Source of the DNA: Diprion similis
Taxonomy: Eukaryota > Arthropoda > Insecta > Hymenoptera > Diprionidae
NCBI RefSeq assembly: GCF_021155765.1
Contig: NC_060112.1
Span: 1,178,001 to 1,242,000, forward strand
DNA: 64,000 bases
Direction of reading: 5' to 3'
Shown here: positions 24,133 to 37,078 of the stretch, one piece after another
Numbering within the stretch: position 1 is the first letter of the stretch
Layout: each line of letters begins with the position of its first letter
Translations under genes and position numbers: made by a program
The notes under the pieces: generated by a model
What the model saw: only the letters and a program-made list of their open reading frames with translations
The model's database searches: none
What the model was told of the DNA's origin: nothing

Positions 24133-26170
24133 TTAGGGAACAATAAGCTTAGCCCCCGCATCTGCAGATTCCAGAATAAGGGAAATAGGATCGTCGACGA
24201 AGGGAGTAGTTGAGGCAATCGATGGCTTTTCGACATTTTTCAAAGCTGGCTGAGGTGAATTCATGTTCAAAGATTTGACCGCATGCTGCGTAGATTCATT
24301 CCAGTTTTCCCACCTAGCAGGCCACGTACCATTACCTGAAATCAGATGATCTCGGATTTTGCGAGCGTGCCTGGTCCTTTTAGGTTAATGGCAAATATGG
24401 GAAACTGCAAATTCATGGGCAGGAGGCCAGGGCAAGAAGTAAAGCGCTATATAGCTCGTATCTACAAATTTGCGTATTTTATAATATCTCATAGCTACAT
24501 GATTAACAATCAACTTTGTGTCCTTTGTATTTGCACTGTAAATTAGTCAAAGCTGGAAAATATTAGATAGGAGCACATATGACAAAATAGAGAAGCGCAG
24601 ATTGAAGTTCCTTCCAATTTGTCATTAGTGCTTACTTTTCAATTTCTCAGACAGATCATCGAACGTTGGATCCTGAATATTGAGCATGAGGCTGTGACCA
24701 CTCAAGTACACACGATTTTGTGAATTTGCCATCTAAAACAAAAAAATCGTATCATTAATTTAAAAACATTTGATGAAATTGAGCTTTCAGACAATGGTAC
24801 AGAAAAAAAGGTTTGATGCCAATGAAGAAAGGTAATAATATGAGTCCGATACCTGTCGATGGCAATATGATAATATTCATGGTTTCAAACTTATAATGAA
24901 GTTATAAATAGCAAATACATAATGTCTATTAGGTCTCTGAATTGAATTACCGTTCGAGATATGCTCTGTGCTGCCCGAATTTTTCTCAGCTTCAAGTATC
25001 CAGGGTTCTGCCCAACAGCTAAACCAAGGTATATTTCAGTCAAGGATGATGTAAATAAGATCGAAAGATTCAGGTATCATTAATACACCCATACGACTAA
25101 TAGCAAAGTTAAAGAAATGCCGCAAATTTCTTCTTTTTTCATGTAAAATAAGTTTTAGAATTGAAGTAGTAAAAGGATATCATTTTTGCAGCTTCTGCTT
25201 CTCCCTCCGCTTGGACAATTTTTTGCTGTTTCTCCTGTTTGGCTCGTTCAACGACAAACGCTGCTCGTTGTGCTTCCTGTTGAGCTACCTGTTTTGCCTC
25301 AACAGCAGCTGTATATTCCTTACCGAAACTCAACTCTGTTATTGACACATCATCCAAAACAATGTTGAAATCTTTTGCACGCTCAGTTAGCTCTCTGCGA
25401 ATCATCATAGATACTTGTTGTCGCTGCGTTATCAACTGAGATGCATTGAATTTGGCCACCACGGATTTTAGTACTTCATTACAAATGCTAGGCAGAACCT
25501 ATAAGTGAAAAAACGAAAGCATTTTCAAACAAGTCCTAATTACAATAAAATAATTCATGAAATGTTCTCAGTTTCAACTCGTCGTTACTTTTAACTGAAA
25601 AGTAAAACAAGAAATAATCCCAATCACCTTTTCATCATAGTCAAGACCTAGTTGCCTATACATGACAGGTAAATTAAATGCATCGGGGCGAGATAAGACT
25701 CTAAGGGAAATGTTGACCATTTGAAGATCCTTTGATCCAGTCGGCGAAGAAATTTTCCTGGGTTTGCTTCTGATGTCGTATATAATGGGATACTGGAACC
25801 ACGGCATTCGGAAGTGGAGTCCCTCAGTCATGATGTCTTTCTGGATACCTCCGAGGCGTGAAAATATGATCGCCCGATGCCCACCTTCGACTATTGGTAA
25901 AATGAATTGGTGTTAATACGAGGAGTTTATAGATTACAACCGTGTATACAAGCAGTGTTGGAACAGAAAATTTTCCCCATCCCAACGCAATTGTAAATAT
26001 GATCTTATAACTAAAACATGAATTAGGTAGAGTGATTTACCAGTATACATAGACTGTGAGACTCCATACATGGCAGCGCCGGCAACAGCAAGAAATTTCA
26101 ATCCCGGCGCTAAACCATTCGGACCTTTTCCAAACTTGCCAGCCAGTTCGTTGAGCTTACTTTGCGCCAT
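24133..26170 (-). CDS. Phb2: prohibitin-2 (inner mitochondrial membrane SPFH protein)
   Basis: Six coding exons, transcribed leftward: 26041-26170, 25628-25890, 25181-25498, 24951-25028, 24636-24732 and 24133-24335. The full form has 362 residues. Prohibitin-2 assembles with prohibitin-1 into ring complexes of the mitochondrial inner membrane. Seen: N-terminal [16 protein letters not shown], membrane anchor [14 protein letters not shown], the start of the SPFH/band-7 domain ([37 protein letters not shown]), core [20 protein letters not shown], and a coiled coil rich in [20 protein letters not shown] and EGEAEAAKM. The intron after KM is AT-AC. The usual protein ends soon after the LMLNIQD-type motif; here exon 6 adds a 66-residue tail ([12 protein letters not shown]...). 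Reading through the exon 5 donor instead gives SKH-stop and 298 residues, close to the canonical 299. Confidence 0.95.
25029..25180 (-). other. U12-type AT-AC intron in Phb2
   Basis: On the minus strand the intron starts ATATCCTTTT directly after the codon ATG of EAAKM and ends ATATAC before CTT GGT of the next exon. CCTTGAC at 25039-25045 matches the U12 branch-site consensus and its A (25040) lies 11 bases from the 3' end. No GT-AG pair nearby restores the conserved reading frame, so spliceosomal class is well supported. Confidence 0.9.
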
Positions 26171-26548
26171 TGTCTATATAGATTTCACGGCAATTAATAG
26201 TTTCAATAACTAAACTAAAATAATGATCCTCAAATAAATGCTCGGTAAATTCGGGAATGATTTCACGTAACGAACAAACTAGCTGATGCAAGGGTTAAAA
26301 GGCCGATAACGAGACCTACCGCTGGCTCTACTTGGTTTTAACCACGTGCTCTTAATGAAACCTAGACTGCCGACTTCGGTTGTGTGGACGAGTTGATGAC
26401 GAGTTAGGCGTGGAGACGCTGATCGCGCTGCAACAAAGAGTGTGTTCCGAAATCACACATTGACCGGTGCTCAGAGCTTTCTAAGGACAGACAGAGCTAA
26501 TAACTAACTCCTGAGTGCAAAAGAGATAAAAGATGGTGAATAGCACGG
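26171..26548 (-). promoter_or_regulatory. Phb2 5' UTR and promoter region
   Basis: Immediately upstream of the prohibitin-2 ATG. It contains a CACGTG E-box (near 26343-26348) and somewhat higher GC than the flanks. The transcription start cannot be fixed. Confidence 0.4.
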
Positions 26549-26812
26549 GGGGCACTAATTTTGGAATACATCCAAAAGCATACGCTGTATACTGGACAAT
26601 CTAGTTAATACCCGATAGAAGACGAATTTACCATTGCTATTTCGTAGAATCTATGCCACTTCTTTATTTCCGCGTCTAAGATAAATGTATGGAGTGTTTT
26701 TGTTCACAATTGTATATAGAATGCAGCTATTTTGTTCACACTTTGAGATACGTGGACTTCGATATTTGAAAATATATACGTCAAGACGTAATCAAACATG
26801 TCGCACTCCTAT
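26549..26812. mobile_element. degraded foldback element related to 33265-33638
   Basis: Begins near GGGGGGCACTAATTTTGG. From about 26637 (TTTCGTAGAATCTATGCC) to 26812 it follows the right half of the 33.3-33.6 kb element segment by segment: TTCTTTATTTCCGCGTCTAA, TATAGAATGCAGCTATTTTG, ATACGTGGACTTCGATATTT, ATACGTCAAGACG. No coding capacity. The left boundary is approximate. Confidence 0.6.
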
Positions 26813-29800
26813 TCTTACCGACCGAGCAAACTAAATATTGCATGAAAACAGTCCCACGATGGCTCATTTTACTTCTCATCCTTTCCGGAATTGCGGAAAG
26901 TATCTCAACGATGTATACATACCACGGAGTACTACCCCGTGATACATACATACATTTTGGACCCTGAAATGGAGGAATGTAGAAATTGTCTCACGTGTCC
27001 AGAAACCACATATTATTAGACAATTTTCAGATTTCGAATAATTTTCCAGAATTGCGCTATGAAAGCGCGATGGACCGTCGCAATTTAAACCCTTTCCGTT
27101 CATTTGTTTATTTAATATAGGAAGAAAAAGAGTGAGTATGTTCGGCCAGTAAAAGTAAGAGTGCTACATGGTCTTTACACGTCCCCGCTTGCTTTATTGC
27201 TTTTCTTGACTGATGGCTTCTCACTACTCTTTTGACCGTGCAACAGAGAGATCCGTCTTCTGCTGTTGCTTTCTCTTTTTGATAGGGCTTCAGCTCGGTG
27301 CACGGTCCGCGTCTAAGTCTATGCTGATACGGCGTTTTCAAATTCTTCCGACAATGCTTCAGCCCAGTCGACATTAATTATTAATACTTCACCAAAAAAT
27401 GAAACGGAAAAGTTACAGTCTTCAAACATAGATTTTGTGTAAAATCGACATTTGACTAATTGTATTGAGGAGTTGCAGAGCATGGAATTTTATTTATCAA
27501 TGACTAATGTATATGTATTATGTATAATATACATATCACACCTTGGCGATAAAGGTGACACAACTCAAAAATTAGCGTTTTTCAGTTAATACTATACAAT
27601 TTCGATGTTGCGAAACTCGCCGTCAAAGGGCAGAAGTATCGTCATCGTAGCGCGCCGGTTTTGAACCGGATCTGTCATGAACAACCTGGTTTTAGAGTTG
27701 TTTTGGCCAACTTTACTTGAATAGTTACACATCTCAAATTATGACACTTCATACGAATAAAGTAAGTGTAATATTTATTTGGCCTGTGCCGTAAATCAAT
27801 AAATGTCGTTATTGTTTTGATGAAATATAAATCAATAATTAATAATGAAGAAAATACTTCATTTTTGTAATTATGCCACTTTCATCGACATTAATTTCGG
27901 CAATTAAGATTCCCTGCGTTTTAATTTGCAGATAAGTCATTACTGTTCATTTTAATACGTCCAAAATTACCACATATTATGATGTCATTTTGAATCTGGT
28001 TACTAACATCATGAACCTGAGACCGAGGAGGACAGAACTTGTCCAATTGGCGTGTCAATGGGATGTAAATTAATTCAAATTAATAGGAATTAACATGAAT
28101 AGTTGAAATTGAATTACAGTACGTGGATTAATTCGAATTCAGCAAACTTATAAGAAATCATTTGAAATTAACTTTATGATAGAATAGGGAATTAAAAGAT
28201 TTCTGAAATCAGGACCCATTTACTATGCCCATCTGAATATACAACAATAACTCGTTCAGCTAAAGTTACAGGAGCTCCTTATAAGGTTATCGAAATGTAT
28301 TACACTGATTTCATCTTGTACAACAATTTGGAAACAACTGCAACAACACGATGGAAACGAATCTCTTTGTAATCTTATTTTCAACTAAACCTAGGTTTTA
28401 ATTTTCATGCACATCTTTACTTTAACCAAAATTAAAGATTTTTCATTTTATTATAATTATCCCGATGTCCTGTAACTCATTCCTCATCAATACACAATTG
28501 TTCTTACGCCAACATCAATAGATAAAAGGTGAAAACGTAAGTGAACAAAAAAAAAAAAAAATTCGAAAATGAATTACTATAATTCCGTGGTCAAAAGCAC
28601 AAAATATTGGAGAAATTTCAAGAACAATGATAGAATTCGCCAATAAATAGGCTCAACACCAATTGTTTATACTGAAATTGCAAAGATTATAGGGACACGT
28701 CACGAAATAAAATTGCTCAAATTCAAAAGATATGAATTTTCTGGGCAAGAAAAACGACAGAACTCAAACACAAAATGTCATAAATCATAAAGCAAACACA
28801 ATTTACAAATTAACAATAGTGACATAATTCAAAGCACCCTCAGTTTCTGCCGCTAAAGGTGCAACCAAATAAATCCCAACTTCGATTCGTGTTATCCTAC
28901 TGAGTGCGAATAAACTTTTCGATAATAATATTTTTCTTTAAAGATCTATGGATTGCCCCGTCGAACTTTTGAAAGTTTTATTTTTCTTATTTTGCTCGTA
29001 TTGAAAATAAATGTTTTTTCGGTTATGCCACCTTTGTCGCTAAGGTACGATATAGTTTCAAGTATATTTAACATCTGACGATTGTGCATTTTGCGTAAAC
29101 TTTCACGCTATGCACGAATATTCAAGCTCTTGTACACAATATATCATACACATATCGAGCACAGCAGTATACGTAACATTGATCCCATTATTATGCAGTG
29201 CCAGTTTTATGGACACTATTGAATTTCAATGAATAACTGTTTCATAGTCATCAATGGTTGTATTAAAATAGTATGTATAATGTCATGCCTTATAAACTAA
29301 TTTGCAAATTGCATCAGTTAATGATCCTTTTTGATACATGGTATGTATGTATAATATGTCTAGTATGTATAATATATACATAACTGATAAAAAAATTATT
29401 AATAGACATGAGCGTAATATTATATAAAATATAATACAAACACATAAATATACGTGACATAACAATATTATCCTAATTATTATTACTATTAATATTATCA
29501 TTCAATGCAATAAACAATCAACGAAATAGAATGAGAACTAAAATATTAACAACAATAGCCACAAATTATGTTATCTCTATTCAAGACACAATACTGATAT
29601 ATATTTTTCATACCTAGAAAAGATCATCCGTATATGTCAGTTTGAAATTTGTTTAGTTAGCTAACCTCGTAAAAACTTCGTAAAGGGATATAAATTTGAT
29701 AGTTGAAAAGAGTGTCGTTGATAACAATTGAGACAGCAGTAATAATATTTTTCGTTGAAACAGCCTGTTCACATAATCCTACAAATACTTTTTTCACGTC

Positions 29801-30133
29801 TTCAGTTCAATAAATTAATAATAAACCAAACAATATTTACTAAGCATATTCGTATTAGTCCGTCCCTATCCTCGACCTCTTTCTTAATGTCTTCAACACA
29901 AACGTAAGATCAAATACTTTTATCAAATAAAGATCAGCGTCGTTATATTCACTCACTTTGTCGCATACTTCAGTCTGGTATAAAGGAGTTCAGTAAGCCA
30001 GTACAAAAATGTCCAAGTCTTTGGTTGCCAATATATCGCGAGAGACATATAGAATTAAGTTTACACTAATTTCACACTTTGCTAACATTGTTCGTGATAT
30101 TGAGAGAAATAAAAACAAAAACCGAAAGCACCG
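26813..30133. other. AT-rich intergenic DNA, probably with 3' UTR of the Psc/Su(z)2 paralog at its right
   Basis: No supported exon. Around 27.1-27.7 kb it is less AT-rich, with an open minus-strand frame at 27108-27374 that has no recognisable domain. The rightmost part (about 29-30.13 kb) should be the 3' UTR of the minus-strand gene ending at 30134. Confidence 0.5.
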
Positions 30134-33100
30134 TCAACGTAGCGTGCCCTCGCAAGGCAGAGTCGCGTTGTTCGGTTGTTTAATAATGGGAACTGCCAAT
30201 GACGTGACAGAAGATCTCGCAGGTTTTATAGGTGCACACTGAGCAGCGAGATGGCTTTTGCTTGGACTGTTAGGAGAGTTTGCATCTGTTTGGGGCAGCC
30301 TTAGTCTAGCCTCTATTTGTAACTGTTGTCTATTTTGCGCTTGGCTAAGGGCAAACAGGCTCTGTAGACTGGGAAAAACGGAGGACAGGCTTGATCTGCT
30401 GCTACCGGTGGGGCTAGGCAGACAAGACGGAGCGTAAACAGGAGTTCTGGTACTCGCGGGTGAAGGAATATCAGTTACTCGATGCGCGGCCGGAGTGAGC
30501 GACCCAGGCGGAGCTCTGTAATACCGTTGCCCGCCAACGAGGGTGACGACCTGTCCTAGAGCGATGTTATTCTCCCTGGTAGCGGCCGCGGCGGATTTAC
30601 CTTTGGGTTTCGAAACTGGCTGGGGAATCCTGAGCGGATGAATGTCAATTTTTTTGCCACCGCTAAGGTCCAGGGCATCTTCTCCTAGCTGGTCCTGATC
30701 CTTCTTTCGTTTAGGGCTGATCTTTATTTCCCTATCCGATTGATTTCTCGGCTTCGTTTTACTCGGCGCTGGCATTCGGATCTGGCCCGTTTTCAGGGCT
30801 TTCAGAACTCTCGGGTCTACTGATCGATCGTTTAACGTAATGCTCGGATTAACTTTATTCAACAGGCTCATCTGGTTGTCCTTCAAGTTTCCGGGGTCAG
30901 TCCCTGCGCTGTTACTACTACTTGGCGACTTTGGTGCTGTCAGAGTGATGCTAAGGCTAGCCGGAATATTCAGTCCGCATCCATCCAATAAATTTCGAGT
31001 GTTACTGTAAACATTGGGACTAGTAGACTTAACGCAAGCAGTACTCACGGCTATCGACGTAGCCGGTGTCGTAATCCCCGCAGGATTCCCACCGCAATTT
31101 GCACCCAAACTGGTAGAATTCGGTGTTTGCGGTTGCTGGCTAGTTTTGAGCCTGTTCAGCGGTTTCACGGTAAGTTTTTTCGGTTGATTTTGGAACGGAA
31201 GTTTTCGTCGTTTAGCTTCGAATATCGGCAGACCAGGGGGACATTTTCTTTTAACAGCACCGGCCGGCAGTGGAGAAGGTTCGTTTGGGAAAGTATAAAC
31301 ATCAACTTTAGGACCGACATTTTTTACCGAATCCTTTGGCACCGGTGCTTCATTCTTAGAATCTCTGGCTGTGAGTTGAAAGCTTTGAAGGAATTGTTTT
31401 TTTTCCGTGAGCTCCGCTGGTTTCTTGTTAGTTACAGTTGCACAGTCGCCATTCAGTTTGACTTTAGGTGACGCAGACACAGCAGGCGTTTCACCAAAAG
31501 TTACTTTACGCTTTTGCTTATCCTGTTGCAATTCTATCGCCGTATCTTTTACACTTTTTTTTTCTTTTCCCATCACAGTTTTATCCCCAGTGATTGGCGT
31601 TTTGGCCTGATTCGTCGACCTCTGCAGCTGGACCTGCTCGATATTCAAAGGTTTTTGAACATCGTTTTTGATTGGACAGCGACGCAGCACAACGTTACTG
31701 ATCACTTTTGGTTTCTTCAAGGTCAGAGTATTCGGCAAGCACTGCTTGAGTGTTATTTTAACTCCATTCGAATTCTGCCCATCCCCGATGCTAACGACAC
31801 TGAACTCTGGACTGAGATTTTTTTGTTCCAAACTATTGCCATTCGTGGGCATGAGAGGATTCTGAGTTGTAGGACTCTTCAGAACCTCATACCGACCTTC
31901 AGAATTTTTCAATATCTTTATGGGGCTTTTTACCTGTGGCGCTTCTTTCGTATCGACAACTATTTGTTCGGACTCTTTCTCATGTTTGATATCATTGGTA
32001 TCATCTAGAGCAGAATCACTGGGAGGTAAGCTTGCGCCAAGGCCTGGAGTCGAAGGTCGATCATGAGGCGGGGCCTCTAGCCGGGGTTCTTCTTGCGCGA
32101 TACGATAGAAAAATCTCATCGGTGCATTCTGGAAATGAGATTCAGTTATATGTAATTAATGGTAGTTTCAATTAATTCTTCATACTGATTAGTGTAAGCC
32201 TTACTGTAAATTATAATTCGATTATTCAATACCAATACCAAAATCATGACAAAGTTTTATTGCACTGATGAAAATGCAACTCAGCAATAAACTGAATACA
32301 CCAAATGATTATTGAAAATGTAATTTCCGTTGGATGACTCACCCTTTTCCACGCATACATATAGGCAACATCCATGAGGGTCCAGTGTTCAGGTAGAGGA
32401 GCAGTTCGATGGCAAATTTCGATGGTGTATCGAGTTAGGTCAACACTGTACTTGAGAGCCAAGAATTTCTTCAAATGCGCGATTGTTACCAAAGCTGGAC
32501 ACTGGAGGTATCTTCTATTGGCGTTATCGTTGTTGTTGTTGTTATTGTTCATATTGCGGTGAATGGAATCCATATCGTTGGTCGTCGGCCCCAAGGTCAA
32601 GGGGTCGGCACCGGGAGGCAAGTACTCCAGACTCAAGCTTACTGCATCTTCGGGGGCAAAAATCAATCTCCCACTAACGTCCTCGCCTCTTTGTTCTGGC
32701 GTGGCCGAATCGGCTGTTCAAAATTCGCGGCAAAATAAAGAAAACTTTAATAAAACATATCGAGACGGCCAAATGGAGAAAACGAAGGGAAATAAGAAGA
32801 AAAAAAAACATTGTTTTACACGATAAAAATAATTTATCACAACTTTGACTAAAGATAATTGCAGAATAATAAAGATTACCGTGCTCGGGGTGTTTCTTAT
32901 AGAATTCCCGTCTTCTCCTCATTTCTTTGTGATAAAGTCCGGGTACCAATTTATAGACGATGTCCTGTAATGCCTTGTCAGCCCTGTAAATAAAAGATAC
33001 CAATTTAGTAGTGGCCACTACAAGGAGTAGTATTTTTTATTTTTCATATCAACATAATTTTCAGTCTTTTTTATGCTTACTTGATATCGGGTTTGGCATT

Positions 33101-34847
33101 ATTCAGGACATGATTGCACGTTGGACAATGAGCTTCTGCGCTCAAATGCTTTAGTATGCAGCTTCTACAGACTGAAAATCGAAAGTTTTATTTAAAAAAT
33201 TGGGAAACTATATGAAAAAAACATTTATGTGAGGTTTTTTTTCAAACATGCGCACTGTTCACTCTTAAGGGGATTCCCTAATCGATTTTGATGTGTCGTA
33301 TATATTTCCGAATATCAAAGTCCACGTACCTCAAACGCAAAAAAGGGTTGAACAGCTCCATTCTATACACAATTCTGAAGGAAAACACTCAAATGCATTT
33401 TGATTTCTCGTAGAAAAAAAAAAGAAATGGTATAAATTCTACGAATTTATTACAGCGATTTCGCAGAATCCGTGCCGTTTCTTCGTTTCTGCGTCAGATT
33501 GAAAATTAATTGAAGTCCTTTCGTTCAGCATTGTTTATAGAATGGGGCTGTTGAGACCTTTTTCGTGTTTGAAATACGTAGACTACGATATTTGAAGTAC
33601 ATACGTCAACGGGGAAATCGACCATGGCACCCCCTTAACGAATCGCATAGCAGCGATATAGGTTTCACAGATGTAAAATCTAATCATCCTCGACGATGGG
33701 TTTACGTCACTTGTTTGAATAAAACATAAAAATGAATTATCAATAATGCGAGAAAAGAGATAAATTAAAAGAGAGCGATGGAACATACCGTCGATCGGGG
33801 ATTCGATAAGACAAAAAATGTAGAGAGGAAAAATAAAACGCCCGCAGGATCCACCCGCAGACCAGGTTTGTTTAGAGACTAACGCATTCCGGGAATGGAC
33901 TTCCAAGAGAGGATAGTTTATTAGTTTTGCCGTTTAGGACCTCCGAGGTAGTCGGCAGTTAGGTATGTAGGTATGTACTGTCGGTGAAAAGGTGTCGTCG
34001 TGTGTACGACTTACCGTATAATGTAAATGTATATATACATACATATACATACGTATATAATATTGTACTGCCGTAATTACAACCCTTGTGAAAATGGATT
34101 CTACGAATTTTTAAATGACTTGATACATTTCGTACAAAAAAATTGTTTTCGCACATAATTATAAATATGCATAGTTTTTCATAAAAGTTTCTACTTTTTC
34201 ACCAAGAAATCTAAAAGACCAAATAATTTTTGAAAAAAATTAACAATTCCTTATGAAAAGATATGTATATTTACAATTTTGTACGAAATAATACGAAATG
34301 TTTCAATTTTTCTAAAAATTCGTATAACATCGTAAAAATAGTTTTCACCAAGGAAGAAAAACCGAAACACCGGCGACGTGCGATTTTGAGTTTTCGAAGA
34401 TAAGGTCTGTACACAATTTTGTAATAAGTAACAAGGTTAATCATCCACACCGATTTTAACGGTCTTTATCCTGTCCTTCCTAAATCTTGATTCTTTCGAA
34501 AATAATTTGCACTACCAATCATCCTTTGATGCAATATATGTATATTACATGTATCGTGTACACGGGCTTATTGATTAAGCTGTTATCGACATAAAATGCG
34601 TGACACAACAATAAAACAAGAGGGAGAAGAACCTAAATTCGAAAATGCAACACGTGTCGTCGTGCACATGTTATGTCGTTAAAGTGTCTAAACAAATGTG
34701 AATAATAAGTCTTATTACGGATGTATACTCACATGAATGGAGGCATTCGACGACGGTAGTGGCATCTACGAGGTATCCTCTGCAGAGAGGACATATCAGA
34801 TAGGGGTTCACATCTCGGAGATACGTTCTCCTTCCCATACCCGCCAT
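30134..34847 (-). CDS. Psc/Su(z)2: Psc/Su(z)2-type Polycomb group RING finger protein, paralog 1
   Basis: Five coding exons, transcribed leftward: 34733-34847, 33081-33171, 32880-32983, 32343-32713 and 30134-32128; 891 residues. A 5' UTR extends to a good acceptor at 34937. Members of this PCGF family sit in PRC1, repressing transcription and compacting chromatin. The C3HC4 RING has C19, C22, C35, H37, C40, C43, C54 and C57. It is followed by [19 protein letters not shown], the conserved helix after the RING, and a RAWUL ubiquitin-like domain at about 105-227 ([43 protein letters not shown]) with a poly-Asn loop. The last exon is a long, basic, disordered region, as in Psc and Su(z)2, with an ALDLS motif (possible CtBP contact) and PLRIPQP. 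Which Drosophila gene is the ortholog cannot be settled by eye. Confidence 0.93.
33265..33638. mobile_element. 374-bp foldback element with TTAA borders, in intron of Psc/Su(z)2 paralog 1
   Basis: Long inverted repeats: the left arm (GGGGATTCCCTAATCGATTT..., AACAGCTCCATTCTATACAC) matches the reverse complement of the right arm (AGTCTACGTATTTCAAACAC..., AACAGCCCCATTCTATAAAC). Both ends abut TTAA (33265-33268 and 33635-33638), the target of piggyBac-type elements, although TTAA could be part of the inverted repeat. No transposase. A relative lies at 26.5-26.8 kb. Confidence 0.7.
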
Positions 34848-37052
34848 ATTTACTACTAAGTTTTACTTCTTTTTTTCTGTCTCTCCCTTCTCCCTGCTGC
34901 TTTCTTTTGTTTTACTGCTCAAACAAAATCCAGGCTACTGAAACATAAACAGAAACACGCTCCATGGTTTAAAAGTTTTCGCCTCTTCGGGGGATAGGAG
35001 TTTTATTATTTTGTTTCGAACAACCGCAAGTCAATGGAAAATGATACCTCATGTCGTTCGTATATACACACACACACACACTCGATTCTTATGTGCCTAC
35101 CAAGGGTTGTCAGAAATTTGGGACTTTCGTTTTCATTCCCTTAGTTTCGTTTCATGCGTCAATTAAGTTTAGCGGTCACCGGCCGTCGGTAAGGACCGAA
35201 GTCTCGTCATAAACCGCGCGTATATGTATACATAGGTATAGACAATTGGAATATTTTTTTATGATATTTTCCAATCGTATTTATGTACGATGCATTGCTG
35301 CTATGCACCGGAGCTCAGGCGGTACATAACGTAGCATGTGTTTAGGTTTAGGTTTAGGTTACCCCACTTTCATAAAGGACTCTCAGGTAGCGAGAAGTCC
35401 CCTCCCTGTCCTACACTGCCGTCCCGTCCCGTCCCGTCCTTCCCTCCATTCCCTTTCTCTTCCTTCCCTTCCATCGTCGAGTACGTAGGTATAGTCGAGT
35501 TTTCCGATTTTCAATTTCACGTTGCACGTTAGTATAGCGTTTTTCCTGTGCTTGCATGCCCGTGTACGTCGGTGTACACAATTGTTCTTAAACCAAACAA
35601 CAATCTACAAACGAACTCCTTTTCCGGCCGAAAAACGAAATCATTCTCAGTACAACCATCTATTTTTCCATATCCCTCATGCAATCAGTCGAGGAGAGAA
35701 AGAACCTAGAATGAGAAGCATCAATAGTCGTTTCAACGTCTATTCCGCGTTCTGCCGATTAAATATCGGTAGAACCCGGGTGCAACGTAACATAACTATA
35801 CATACTGTATGTACATACATACAATAGAGGCAAATGAATGTGCGTTAAATGGTTTAAAAACTCTCCACGTTATTAGGAGAGTTGCGTTCCCCTCCTCTCT
35901 TTGTGTACTCGCGATATGCAGCAGCCTACACTCTCTCTCTCTCGCTCTTTCTCTCTGTCTCTCTCTTCAACACTCACTCTCTTACTCCAACTAGGAGGTC
36001 TGAACTTACAAAGATGTGGATGTGTCTCCCCCCACACACACGAGCGCGCACGCGCACACATGCCCTCATGCACACATGTAGCTATAGTGTCAACGAAACA
36101 AATAGATTCGTACAAGACGCAGGAGTCTTGAAAAGTGTATAAAAATTGGCTAAACTCGAAAGGGAAGAGAGCAAGCAATGATTTATAAAGGGAGAATATG
36201 TGTATACCTAAATGCGGCATATCTCTGTATACCAAGTGTATGTGTATGTACATAAGAGCCGCAGGTTCATAAGAAGCAACGCCATCACACAGAGTTGAAC
36301 ATGTGTCGAATGGTAACTTTTAAATTGGCACAATACAAAGAGTCGAGACTACGAGGTCATTGAAATCGTTGAGAATACTAAAGAAAATTGGTATCACGGT
36401 TACGTACAACACGGAATGAAAAACCAACGCATATAAAGATCCACAGAGAATAATCCAAACACCGCTGAGCGACAGAGCAGTTGACTAGCAGGAGCAACGG
36501 CGATAGTAGTGCTGGTAGTTGTGTCCACGTATATCCATAGGCAGTTGCGGTGATCCACGGAGAATCATGAACAGCGGTACAGTCAGCGCCATGTTGCACG
36601 AAGCGTTAAAAACCCGAACTTCAGTCGTCGGAATAGCGTCGATGAGGCGAGGGTGGGGGGAGGAGGGGAGAGAGAACGAGCGAGGGCTGGAGGGTGAGGG
36701 TGGGAGAGGAGGGCGACTCACGATGTAAGCGTGACGCGGAGAGGTTAACGCACAACCGATCACCAGGACGTCTCGCGCCAAACTAAACCAAACGAGGGAG
36801 TCTCTCTCTCTCCTGGTGGTGGTGGTGGTGGTGGTTTCCCCTCGGCCCCTCGACGCCTCGGCGCAGCACCGCGCGCCGTGCCCTTCGCTCCCCTTACGAC
36901 TATTATTTACCGCCCTTCTCGCTCTCTCGACGACCCCCCAGTAGTGTTTTCCGTACCTCCCCTGACGGACTCTGCCCTACCTCCCGGGCTTTGGCAGCAC
37001 CGTTCACGTTTCCGATCACTCTACTCTCACTCTCCGACCAACCATTACTCTC

Positions 37053-37078
37053 TTACTCTCTCTCTCTCTCTCTCTCTC
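37053..37078. repeat. (CT)n tract
   Basis: Pure CT dinucleotides in the GC-rich part of the Psc/Su(z)2 shared 5' region. On the other strand this is GAGAG, the GAGA-factor motif. Confidence 0.9.

Noticed and set aside
27108-27374. 88-codon minus-strand frame upstream of prohibitin-2
   Set aside because: No domain, no splice partner, and not in frame with the prohibitin start.
31127-32008. Plus-strand open frames over the last exon of Psc/Su(z)2 paralog 1 (31127-31471, 31407-31610, 31514-32008)
   Set aside because: They lie antisense to a long, well-supported exon and have no domain or splice context.
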